This document shows, piece by piece, positions 47,405 to 57,635 of a DNA stretch of 64,000 nt. Below the pieces are notes generated by a model. It made no database searches. It was not told the DNA's origin and saw only the letters and a list, made by a program, of their open reading frames with translations. The DNA comes from Epiperipatus broadwayi. Its lineage: Eukaryota; Onychophora; Udeonychophora; Euonychophora; Peripatidae. The DNA is taken from the NCBI GenBank assembly GCA_028023455.1, contig JAQFVV010000232.1:248001-312000 (forward strand). Direction: 5' to 3'. Both the position numbers and the translations under genes were made by a program. The first letter of the stretch is position 1. Each line of letters starts with the position of its first letter.

Positions 47405-49685
47405 GTTGTAAAGATTAACCCCAGTTTAATCTTTACAATGTGCCACTTTAAAAAATAAAATAAAAGAGGAAATTTTTTATTTAGAATCAGAAATAAATGT
47501 CATAATTTCCTTACATATTTATAGTCATATCCAATGTATCAATTTAATTTTGTGCATAGATTTGTTTCTAAAAATGTTATAAAATCTTTTTTTGTTATTT
47601 GCTAAAATAAATATTTTATTTACCTTTACATGTTTTAAATGCAGCATAAATACAATATAGAGTGATTAAATTATAGGTCAAATTATTATTAATGATCACT
47701 TTAGTTATAATAATAGCAATAGAATGTGTGTTCATGTATATATGTGGTGTAAAATATTGCGAAATGCTTAATTCATTTTATAAAAATTCATTTAAAATTA
47801 TTTATTTTTATTAACTAAATATTTTGATATTCTATTTTAAATGCAGCAACATTCAAAAGGGTTGTTTTACAGTATTTGTGCAATTCTTTGTTTACAACAA
47901 TAGACTATTACAAAGCACATGAGGATCAGTCTATATGTTTAAAGGATACCATGGAGATGTTTATATAAAAAGAAAATTGAATAGAAATAATAAAATATTT
48001 GAAAGGGAGTTACATATCCTTTTTACTTTGTTCATTGATGACACTGCTTGCTATTTTGTCAATTTACTGCTGAATTTTTAAAAGCTGTTATATGAACAAA
48101 TAATAATCAAGGGTAGCTAAAATGCTAAGTTGTCCAAAATTCTACTAAACTTTTTTATTGGCTACACTGGTAATTCCATCAGGCATGAGAAAATAATTTC
48201 AAAATGTATATTTAATGGATGGAAAAATAATAACCTATCTGATGTCAACATCTCAACTAATTATTTCTAAAAACTTAATTAATATCATTTGCTTACTATA
48301 ATTATCTTCAAAATAAATGCCTGAATAATAAATAGACTATATAACTTTAAAATTATTAGTCTTTCAATCTAATGGTTCTTTTTCTGCAATCTTCACATCT
48401 TTCCTATATTGCCATGGGATGAAGATATGAAAACAGCTTTATGAACTTTATTTACCTAGAACTTTTAAACACAAAAAAAATAAAGAGAAAGGTCAATGTA
48501 TTATTATTATTTTGTATATGTTTTCTTTTAGCATTCTCCAGAGAAAATATGTAAAAATGAAGAACAGGTATTTATATTTCTTTAATATTTGTGTGATCTA
48601 TTCAACATAAAACACACATTTATTTGTGAGCATGAGCAAATTAATCTTATATGTATGTGATTTAATTCTTTAATAAAGGTTACCTTTGATTATAATTTTT
48701 TTTTATAACATAATAATTGATTATAATCATTTATTAATGTTTTCAAAGGTGAAATAGAATTTGCAATTGTTTCATATTTAAATAGTAGAAGCAAAGTATT
48801 TATAAACTCATATAAATGTTACTTAAATATTTAGTAATAGTGGTTATGCTTTAGTTGTGTTATAACATGCATTTTTTTTAGAATATATATTTAGTGAAGC
48901 ATAAAGCATGTATTCACATAGTATTTTCGTATTTCAGCCATTTGATAAAATAGCTTGTTGACATAATGGTCTTAAAGGTAGTATTTGTAGAAACTATATA
49001 TATATAAGATTAGGTAGAAATATAAAATGGATAATCCTTGTTAATTCTTTATAGATTAAGAATAAGATAAGCATTAAATCAGAAGAATGCTGCTTTCATT
49101 GATATAAATATCATTTGTAATAAACTGGAAATAGAAAAGAAATATACAGTTAAAATTGACAAATTAATAATAAGTTATTATCTTGTTTATTTAATGTAAA
49201 TAAAATATGAACTTATTTATTAATTATGCTTGACTTTGTATTTTTTTATTTACTTAGTTATAAAATTATATCACTTATCAAATTTTTGGTCACATGTTTC
49301 TAATTGTTAATACAAATATTTAATTTACCCTCAGATACTTTAACCAACATTTAAATATAAATCTTATTAGAATACACTTTGGCATAACATTAGGAAGAGA
49401 TTTATAGTGTTCAAGACAAACATACACTTAAAAGCAATTAAGAATTTAAGAAGATATAGATTTATTAAAGTTTATTAGATAATTTATTTACTGAATGTAG
49501 TTTGAATTCAATAAAATGCCACAGTCTCATTATTTAGATTTATTTATTTATAGTTACATTTGGCATATTCTTTAACATAAAGGCTACTCTTTATTAATTT
49601 TTCCTGTAACATTTTGATTAGCTTGCCTAATTTGTGGAACATGGCAAAGCCAAACTCTTTTACAGTTACAATATAGATAAACAAA
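47405..49685. other. Unassigned AT-rich sequence around a candidate micro-exon
   Basis: Apart from 48532-48567, no feature is seen. Composition is consistent with intronic sequence. Confidence 0.45.
48532..48567 (+). CDS. Candidate 36-nt micro-exon (HSPEKICKNEEQ)
   Basis: TATATGTTTTCTTTTAG (ending 48531) is a strong acceptor with a pyrimidine tract, and GAACAG|GTATTT is a good donor. The 36-nt segment encodes exactly 12 residues in phase 0 with no stop, the same phase as the candidates at 43758 and 44537. Short exon length makes chance possible. No family is recognised. Confidence 0.35.
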
Positions 49686-49689
49686 ATGA

Positions 49690-50830
49690 TTTGAATCACA
49701 TCAAATATTTTTAAATTGTCATGAGAAACTTTAATTATAGAATTAGAAAATAATGAAAGTTGTAAGTAAATTTAATTAAGATGGAAATGAAAGGATATAA
49801 ATTTGTGAAAAAATAAAACTACATTACGAATTTCTTTTTTAAAAAAAATCCAAAATGGAAATGAATATGGAAGTATCTAAATGAATATATATATATATAT
49901 TGGCTAAAAGAAGATATATTATTTCAACATTGTAATGTATTTAATAGGTTTCAACACAGGAAATGATTATTAATGAGATATGGGTTAATACAAAACTAGA
50001 AAGATGGTATTAGCAGTTGACATCCCAGAGCTACAAAAATATTCCATTGAATTTAACCAAGACTTGCAAATCATTTAAAAATATTAACCAATTCAATGAG
50101 ATTTAAACCTGAATGAAATCATTGATATTCTATGATCTATTACATATATAATTGATACAAAAATTAGCAATTACATCAGTAAATTTTCAAATGAGACAAA
50201 GCAATATATAAAGAAAATAAAAAGGTAAAAATTCTTAAAGATCTATTTACAAAGATTGAAGTCTGTAAAATGATTTGTAAAAAAAAAAATAATCCTTCAC
50301 GCTTCCAAATCAAGATGCTTCAGATTCGCCTATATAAGTGGAAATTTAGGTCAAAGATAAGAGTCCACTCTTATCTTTATAAAAGTCACTATCTTGTGTC
50401 GTGGTTTGGAAGGTCTTTCTATCTGCAAAAATATGCTTGATTATTATGAGTTTTAAAGCACATTGAATACAGATTAATGCTTGTTCAAACTATTTACATA
50501 TACTTTCTGTGCACTCAATAAATTAATTACTACTCTTCGATGGCTTTAAGGAAATATCAAATGATAAGAAAAGCCTGAGCTCAAAAATATGAAATGGTAT
50601 CTTATTACTGGAAGGACAGTTGTTTCAGCAATAGAAGAAAAGAAAAAAACTAATTCTAACAATAAATAAAACATTATGAAATGTATAGAAGAATTCTTCA
50701 AATTTGGAACTATATAAGAAAACAAAAGTAATCTACAATTGCATCTCTTAAAATTTCACTAAATAAATAATGGAAAGCTACACAAAGTGAAATTATTACA
50801 GTAGCAATGTTAGACTATATGAGACACCAA
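49690..50830 (+). pseudogene. RTE-like fragment (endonuclease to pre-RT)
   Basis: A degraded VMRNFN near 49720 stands for VMGDFN, followed by MKGYKFVKK and NFFFKKNPKWK near 49835-49860 (family: NTFFKKNP..KWTWKSP). TGNDY near 49963 recalls the usual SDH..V region. Pre-RT sequence near 50570-50760 resembles 5650-5860 of copy 1. It may continue the fragment at 47095-47400, with a 2.3-kb gap. A foldback has been inserted at 50299-50413. Confidence 0.6.
50299..50413. repeat. Imperfect hairpin inside the RTE fragment
   Basis: The centre AAAGATAAGAGT-CC-ACTCTTATCTTT is a perfect 12-bp stem. The outer parts CTTCCAAATC and GTTTGGAAG also pair. Total length is about 115 bp and it interrupts RTE-derived sequence. 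It looks like a MITE-like foldback; a pre-miRNA shape is possible but the stem's middle is unpaired. Confidence 0.6.
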
Positions 50831-50974
50831 GAATACATGTATTTACATAGATGTGGCTGTGCAACAGAGGTGATTCTATCTTACATAATTTTTTATATAA
50901 ATTTCGTAGAAAATATTTTATGAATTAAAATGAAAAGCCAAATCAATAAAAATAAATGGGCACTAAGTAAGTCT

Positions 50975-53235
50975 TCTATCTATCCATAAATTTACCTTTA
51001 CTTTCTTTCATCACTTTATCAATGCATTCATTCACCTATCCATTTATTTTATTCATCTATCAATGAATTCATCTACCTCTATCAATGTATTTATTGATCA
51101 GTATGTCCATTTATTTATCTATCTATTATCCTTCCATCAACCAATTCATCCATGTATTCATCTCTGTATCTATCCAATTATATTTCTGGTTTTCAACTTA
51201 TCAATCTATCCATCTGCATATATTGATAAAAACTGATAGGAGAAGGTAAATAGGTAGACAGATAAGAGGATAGATAGTTGTGAATATAGATATATAGGGA
51301 ATAAAAAGATAGTAAATAATTAAATAGATGTATGGTTGGATGGAATAGTTAATGGATGGTTGAATGGAAAAGTGTATAGACAAGTAGATTTATACATAGA
51401 TAGATAGGTACAGAGATAGATAATGGATGACATGATTGATAAATAATAGGTAAATGGCTGGATGAAAAGTTTGATCAATAGATTGAATTGATAGATAAAT
51501 AGACTGGTAAATAGATAGATATTCAGGTAAAAGGATGTTTGGATAAAGGGTTAGATAACTAGATATATGATAGGTAGATATATGGATGGATTGATGGATG
51601 TCTAAAACAATAGTTATGTGGACAGTTAGAGATGAGTAGATTAGACAAAAAGAGATAAATCAATAGGTAGATACATTCATATAAAAAATAGATTTACAGA
51701 TATGCATGTAGGTAAATAGATGGTTGGATGGCTAGATAGTTAGTTAAAGTGATGGTTTGATGCATAAATAAACAGATGGTTGGGTGGTTAAATTAATGAT
51801 AGTTGTTTGCATAATCAAATAGATAAAAACCAGATAGATAAATAGAAATAGATAAGCCTATAGTAGATAAATAGGCTGACAGATAATAGATGAGTGATTG
51901 GCTAGATAATTAAATGATGGCCTACATGCATGTATAAATATAGTTCAATACCAGATAGATAGATAGATAAACAGAAGCATTTAGTCGATAGAGAGATAAA
52001 TAGTAGAAACCCAGATAGGTAGAAAAACAAATAGATAGACTTGTAGTAGATAAGTAGATGGATAAATAGATAGTGAATGGGTAATTGGCTAGATAATTCA
52101 ATTTTTGGCTGGATGCATAAATAAATGATAGAAAACCAGATGAATAGATAGGTAGGTAAAAGAAAAAGACAGATAAATAGCTGGAAAATTAGTGACAGAC
52201 AGATAGATAGATATTTGACAGTTAGTTGGATGACTGGACGTATGAATAATTAGATAGATAGAAAACCAGATAAACAAATAAGACCAATATATAGATCAAC
52301 ATGTAGATAGACCGGTAAATAAATAGATAAAGAGGCAGTAAATAATAATTAGCAGATAGACTGATAAAAGAGAAATAGATGTATATATCTATTATCTGGT
52401 TTTTTACCTACTGATTTTTTTTATCTGGTTTTCTACCTATCATTTATTTATGCATCCAGCCATACATTTAATTACCTAGCTAATCGCCCATCTATTACCC
52501 ATTTATTTGTCTACCACTCTATCTACTATATGCTTTTCTATCTATGTTTATCTATCTATCTTTTTACCTATCTATCTGGTTTTCTACCTATCTACTTGTT
52601 TATCCATCCAACTAATAATTCACCTATCCAGCCCCCCAATCATCTATCTACCTACATAATATCTATCCACCTTCTTATCTGGCTATCTATCTATATATAT
52701 ACTTATCTCTATTGATCTACTTGATTACCTATCTCCAATTGCTTTCTATCAATTTATTCATACTCATACATCTATCTACTTATCCATTTCTTTAACTTTC
52801 TTCCCTATGTATGTATCTACCTATTGATTTATCTCTCTGACTTTCTATCCACATATTTATTTATCTCTCTGTCTATCCAATCATCCATTTAATTATCTAT
52901 CTTATTTTAAATATCCATTAATCTGTCCATAAATCTACCTCTACCTTTTACTTTGTTTGCCCATTACTTTATCCATGCATCCATTTAATATCTAATTGAT
53001 CTATTTATCTACCTCTATAAATGTATTCATTGATCAGTATTTCCATTTATCTTTATTGCCATTAATCAATTGATCCATGTCGCCACCTCTGTACCTATTT
53101 ATCTATCGAACTATATTTCTGATTTTCTACCTAACTATTCATTTATCTATCCAACCATCGACCTACATACATACAAACTGGTAGAAGACAGGTAAATAGA
53201 TAGATAAAAGTAGAGATAGTTAATGTAGATATTGC
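50975..53235. repeat. Degenerate GATA/TATC higher-order repeat with strand switches
   Basis: About 2.2 kb is built of imperfect GATA, GATG, TATC and CATC words. The + strand is pyrimidine-rich from about 50980 to 51215, purine-rich from 51230 to 52380, pyrimidine-rich from 52385 to 53165, and purine-rich again to 53235. Longer words recur, for example ATGCATAAATAAATGATAG and AGAAAACCAGAT, with spacing of roughly 180 bp. Their reverse complements occur in the opposite blocks (near 52415-52470). The translated frames are Ile/Tyr/Leu-rich artefacts. Confidence 0.85.
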
Positions 53236-53334
53236 TTACAATAAGTCTTCATATACACTAATATACAAAATTAACAGCGTATGCCACACTTGAATGAGAA
53301 GCTATAAAGATACACAGAAATTATTACACGCTAA

Positions 53335-53370
53335 GCGCTTTCGAGGTCTTTTGCCTCATATTCATAGCAG
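53335..53370 (-). ncRNA. Second hammerhead-like motif type
   Basis: On the - strand, TATGAGGCAAAAGACCTCGA followed by AAGCGCTTAGC has a stem II of GAGG(C)/(A)CCTC with loop AAAA and then GAAAGCG. The first core (AATATGA) departs from CTGATGA. It lies immediately 3' of the PLE ORF at 53441, as a pseudo-LTR hammerhead would. It differs in sequence from the four motifs of the other family. Confidence 0.35.
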
Positions 53371-53440
53371 TACTGTGAGCTGCAGAACGAAAAAATAGGG
53401 CAAGGGAAACAAAACAGTATGCAAAGCATATGCAAATGAA

Positions 53441-54312
53441 CTAGATAGTCCAACGTTTAGAGATGTCAAAGCAGGTATCTCGTCTATTGATGGAGTTATT
53501 ATTGCCATTAATAAAATATGCTTCTCTGATTTTCCGCTTGATGTCATTTTTCTCAATACAGACTATTTTAGGGCTGGAAGGTTCAAACAAATGTCCTGTC
53601 TTCTTGGAATGCTCTAAAAATGTTGATGAATTATCATTGTTTTTCATGGCTCTATTATATGTATATCTGTGTTGTGCTGTCCTGTTGATTATGCCTGCCT
53701 TGGTTTCTCCAAAATAAATGGCCCGGCAACCAGGTTGTGGGCAAGCTATGCTGTAAATGACATGGGGAGTCTGAGAAGGTTCAATTTTGTCCTTATAGTT
53801 ATTAATTAGACGATTAGTGCATGGGGGTGTATGAAAGCTAATTTTAAATTTATTGGCCAAAACCTTGATTAATTGATAGGAGATTTTAGGTATGTGGGGA
53901 AGAGTAATATATGGAAGTTTAATATTGTTTTTATTGTCAGTGATTTTCCTATAAAATTGATTTTATTGTTAATAGTGTTGAGTTTATAGCCTGCTTGTAG
54001 TAGGTCTTTGGTGTAAAGATGTATATTATTCTTTCTATCTGCCTCAAACTTGCACAGCTGCATATTTCTATATAAAAATGCTTGCAGGCCTGCCAATTTG
54101 TGAGAGCTTGGAGAGTTGGAGTGTGGGTGTATAAAGCCTCTGATTTCAAAGGGCTTTATTATCATTGAATAATTTATACCTCTCTCATCGCGTGTTAACC
54201 TAGGGTCAAGGTAATTTAGACTTTGGAATGCGTCTTCTGTTGTGGAATTGATAGTTAGATTAGTATTATGTGTTAACTCTTGTGTAATACTATTTATAGT
54301 GTGCTGGTGCAA
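53441..54312 (-). pseudogene. PLE ORF C-terminal half: RT thumb/linker + GIY-YIG nuclease
   Basis: The upstream frame (54312-53869) has FIHPHSNSPSSHKLAGLQAF, the PLE block after the RT where the usual motif is a short H-S/N-x-P...LR segment. The frame then shifts. The downstream one (53860-53441) reads KFKISFHTPPC, then CPQPGCRAIYFGETKAG with the Cys pair and the GIY-like IYFGET, followed by INRTAQHRYTYNRA (catalytic Arg region). HSKKTGHLF and the C-terminal IREAYFING follow. The YIDD palm is absent. Composition is far less AT-biased than copies A and B, so this is another PLE family. Confidence 0.85.
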
Positions 54313-54340
54313 AATTTTTTTTAATGATTACTTTATTTTT

Positions 54341-54380
54341 CTGACAGATTCGACTGCCTTGCAGGCTTCTTCAGTGCTAC
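54341..54380 (-). ncRNA. Hammerhead-like motif (PLE copy E), decayed
   Basis: On the - strand it reads CTGAAGA (core changed from CTGATGA), GCCTGCAAGGCAGTC (imperfect stem II) and GAATCTGTCAG (GAAAC changed). The flanking leader CTTTATTTTTCTGACAG matches the AT-rich PLE family. Both cores are mutated, so it is very likely inactive. Confidence 0.5.
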
Positions 54381-54472
54381 AATATTGAATGATATAAACA
54401 TATAACCATTACTTCATATACATATAAAAATATATACATACATATCCTCAAAAACTTACATATTGAACCGGA

Positions 54473-54823
54473 TTGAAATCCGATTCAATGGTGTTATTAC
54501 AAAAAAGAAATTTATTAAGCCTTTTAATTTTCATTAAACGTTTAATAATTGAAACACAGGCTTATTATATACCTGTGTCTATATATGTAATATATAGGGT
54601 ATATGAGCACAGACTTTCAGATGACCCATCACTCTCCACTCTATCTAATAACACTGATACACTCAAGCACATATATGCTGAAAAGATAAATAATCACCAA
54701 TATACGTATTTCATGCTAAACCAGCAATCATCAGTTGGTCCAGATTATCATCTCCCACACATATATACTATAAGTGCCCAGGTATATATTAAGATAGACA
54801 ATCTTCATACTTTAATGGATTAA
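54473..54823 (+). CDS. Unidentified 116-codon open frame
   Basis: It starts at ATG 54473, inside an imperfect palindrome (GAACCGGATTGAAATCCGATTC), and ends TGA-free at TAA near 54821. It includes RVYEHRLSDDPSLSTLSNNT and FMLNQQSSVGPDYHLPHIYT. Composition is more balanced than chance frames in this window, but no family, signal peptide or domain is recognised. It lies right beside the PLE leader and could be part of an element. No splice sites were needed to keep it open. Confidence 0.25.
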   Translation: MKSDSMVLLQKRNLLSLLIFIKRLIIETQAYYIPVSIYVIYRVYEHRLSDDPSLSTLSNNTDTLKHIYAEKINNHQYTYFMLNQQSSVGPDYHLPHIYTISAQVYIKIDNLHTLMD

Positions 54824-54950
54824 ACGTTTAAGGTTTAAATTTTCATTATTATTTAAAAAGAGTACGTGTATCAAAATACACATGCGTTTATATGTAAAAC
54901 GGATCATTTTAATGTTTATCGATTTATTCTAAAATAGTTTTCTTATACCG

Positions 54951-54988
54951 CTTGTTTTTAATTTAAATCAGTTTGATTTAAAAACAAG
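54951..54988. repeat. Short perfect-arm hairpin
   Basis: CTTGTTTTTAATTTAAATCA and TGATTTAAAAACAAG pair with a two-base gap in the right arm around GTT. Function unknown. Confidence 0.6.
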
Positions 54989-55172
54989 CAATCTTGCTAA
55001 TTACATTCCTGTAGCTTTTATATTAATTATTTTACAGTTCATTATCAAAAGCGGAGATTTGATTTGTGTTGTTTTTGTTTTAATAAACCCTGGGTAGAAT
55101 TCTTAGATTAGATTGAGCTCGAGATTAATATTTGCCCTGCCTTAGGTGTAGAAATTGAACATCAAGGCTAGT

Positions 55173-55232
55173 TTTCGCGGGAAATCGAGGAAGGTATAAA
55201 TAATACCAAAAATTTCATGAGTTAGTCTATTC
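55173..55232 (+). promoter_or_regulatory. Candidate promoter: E2F site plus TATA box
   Basis: TTTCGCGGGAAA (55173-55184) is a full E2F-type site (TTTCCCGC on the other strand). TATAAATA follows at 55195-55202 and a TTAGTCTATTC initiator-like word about 28 bp on. CpG-containing DNA is rare in this window, which makes the match notable. The downstream transcript is not established; a coding-exon candidate lies at 56038. Confidence 0.5.
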
Positions 55233-56037
55233 TATTCTAACCTAGAGAGATTAAGTCAGCACTTCGTGAAGGTGATTTGTTCAGCTTCTTATTTCCAATA
55301 TTCAGTCGGATTAACCTCTTCAACGTTTGTACCATTAGCAGTTTGAACATTTAATCTTTTAAAGCAAAATTTGCAGTTACTAAAACAATTTTGCTTTCTC
55401 TGTGATGTCAAAATATACATTTGATAACCAACAATATGTCGTGCTAGTTTAACTCAGAAGACGGACCCATGCCTGACAGCTTTCCTTCAATTAACACCTA
55501 AAATAAACAAGACCCCGCTGCCTCTACCTTGCCGCTGTCAAAGAACCTTAAATGAACTAAAATAATAGTGTGCGCTCTACATGAACATTATTTTATCGAG
55601 AGGTAACTATTTTCTTTTTTATTCTTCCCAGGGTAAATTAAATCTCCGCTCAATCTAATCATAAATATGTATTCCTAAACAATATAGCCTCATATTTAAT
55701 ATTTGCTGTGTTTTCTAATATTTTGTAGTGCGTCTTGGAATCTTAGTTTTAAGATTCCAAGTTGCTTTCAATTTTTGTTTATTGGAGAGTGATGAATGAG
55801 TTTTTTATTTTTATGCCTCGCTTTTTATAAATGCTTTAGCAGTCGTGTATATTTTAAATGCTTACCTGTAATTATTTTATTATTCAATAATTAATTTGTA
55901 AACACTGTGTTTGCGCTTTCGCAAACCTCCAAAAATCTTTTGGCTGACGACTTTATTGTCTAATTTTCCGCAGGTGGGATGTTGTTTCTTCTATCTCTGA
56001 AAGTGGAAATTAGAATTGTGTTTTTCTTTGTAATTTT
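55233..56037. other. Possible 5' leader and intron
   Basis: The sequence 55233-55560 is GC-richer without a clear coding frame. TAATTTTCCGCAG (ending 55975) is a good splice acceptor. Nothing more can be assigned. Confidence 0.3.
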
Positions 56038-56084
56038 ATGAGCCATCAGCAGGAAGATAAAATTTATCCCTTTTTAAATTACAG
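56038..56084 (+). CDS. Possible first coding exon (MSHQQEDKIYPFLNY)
   Basis: ATG at 56038 opens a frame for MSHQQEDKIYPFLNY that ends at AAATTACAG|GTGAGC, the closest match to the donor consensus in the window. The exon would end in phase 2. An acceptor at 55975 would define an exon 55976-56084 with its start codon inside. The E2F/TATA promoter candidate lies 0.8 kb upstream. No family is recognised and the peptide is too short to classify. Confidence 0.35.
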
Positions 56085-56089
56085 GTGAG

Positions 56090-56955
56090 CGATACTTTTG
56101 TTCTGCTAAAGTATTTAAAACTTAATATTTTTGTACTCATGTGCACTCTCCGATAGATTTATTTTTGTATTTATTACATGTGCTGTAAATTTATCAGAGC
56201 GTGTACTCAGCATTTGTTTGTAAGTTTATTTTCTTTAAATGCTGGGGCAGATGTAACTGTTTTTCTAATTATTTGCTCGTCTCCTATTGAGACCTTTAAT
56301 TCTTATTTTTAGAGTAATTTTCGCCAATCATTTAGCTGGGATTCACCAGTTTTAATTGTTTTCCTTCCATTTTCAATCATGTTTTTTGGTTGTTCTTGGG
56401 GTAAATCAATCATCTTTATTTTATATGTAATAATAGGTGCAGCTTCTACCGACACTTGGCATATGGAGTCCGAAACATTTTTTTTTTGGTCTCGAAAAGC
56501 TCGTCGGCACTGGTTTCATTGATTTGTTTCAAGAACGTATTGTTTAAATGTCTGAAAGTGAAAACCAATGTTTGGGTGAATCCTCGGCTGAATAAAATTT
56601 GCTTCCTCTATAATTTGTTTATTAGAAGGTCAGTCAGTCTGTCATAGCTTTGCCTTTAATATTTCTGGTACATGCCTGATTTAACCCTATTTATTGTGTC
56701 AATAAATTATACTTCAAAATTTATTTTCTTTTAATAAAATTTGAGAATTTGTTTAAACTTAATTTGGCTGACGTTTGTCTTTGTGCTTCTCATCTCAATT
56801 GTCTAAACAATTTAAGATCTCTTGTTTCTCCCTGAATCTAGTCAGCGCAAACCATCATCATCATCTATTCTGATCACAGTAAACAAATATTCCAGACACG
56901 AAGTGGTCTGGTGGTGCCCTCTTTGTCAGAATAGATTGATAAATGAAATTAAAAT
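56090..56955. other. Unassigned sequence
   Basis: GC-richer stretches near 56430-56650 and 56840-56950 contain short frames with no recognised protein. TGGTGCCCT at 56912-56920 lies 50 nt before the PLE terminus at 56962. Confidence 0.4.
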
Positions 56956-56961
56956 CTTTCG

Positions 56962-57610
56962 TCCGGCACAATATACACATATAGTCCATATATATATATA
57001 CATCCACATACATATATAACCTATATATAAAAATATATAAAATATATACAAAAAGTCATCAAATACACAATTTTATATTTTCCTAAAAACCTATTTTATT
57101 TTTTTAAAAATTTTTTAAAAACTACCTTTTACTACATTTTTATGAATTTAACTTTATTTTCTACTTTTTATTCTTCATCTTTTCTTCCTATCTATCATTT
57201 TACATTATTATCTAATATGTTTTATCATTTATACTTATAAATTTAACTTTTGCCATTTTATTATTTCTAAACTTAGCCTTTATTAATAATTTTTATTCTC
57301 TTTATTAATTTTTCTAATCATTTAAACTTACTGATTTTAATCTCCTCTACCTTTTAAAATAACTGATGTTTTTAAAATTTCTTATCTTTTTATATATACT
57401 CCGTTCACTCAACTCCCCCTATTATCAATTTCCTTAACTTTTAACTCTATTTGAAAATTTAATCTTACAAACCTTTATATATATAATATATTTACAATTT
57501 TTTACCTATATTCACATATTAAAACTTTTATATACTTAATTTATTTTTGTTATTAATAATTCTATAAACTAATACTATTTTAAACTTATATTTTTTATTA
57601 AAACCTCTTC
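56962..57610 (-). mobile_element. PLE pseudo-LTR fragment F
   Basis: It starts TCCGGCACAATATACACATA and follows the same order of AT-rich blocks as 12231-13198 (AATACACAATTTT, CCTATCTATC, TTATCTAATAT, ATTAAAACTTTTATATAC), but is more diverged. It stops near 57610, where the RTE 3' end begins. The left edge coincides with that at 12231, so two copies share the same breakpoint. Confidence 0.65.
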
Positions 57611-57635
57611 ATATGCCTACATGATCCCTAAACAT

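Noticed and set aside
48930-48995. Exon-like segment between TATTTCAG and AAAG|GTAGTA
   Set aside because: All three frames contain stop codons within the 40 nt.
50975-53235. Possible CRISPR-like spaced repeats in the GATA/TATC tract
   Set aside because: Units are degenerate tetranucleotides with no constant repeat and no unique spacers, in an animal genome.
53463-53717. 84-codon + strand frame
   Set aside because: It is antisense to the PLE GIY-YIG ORF.
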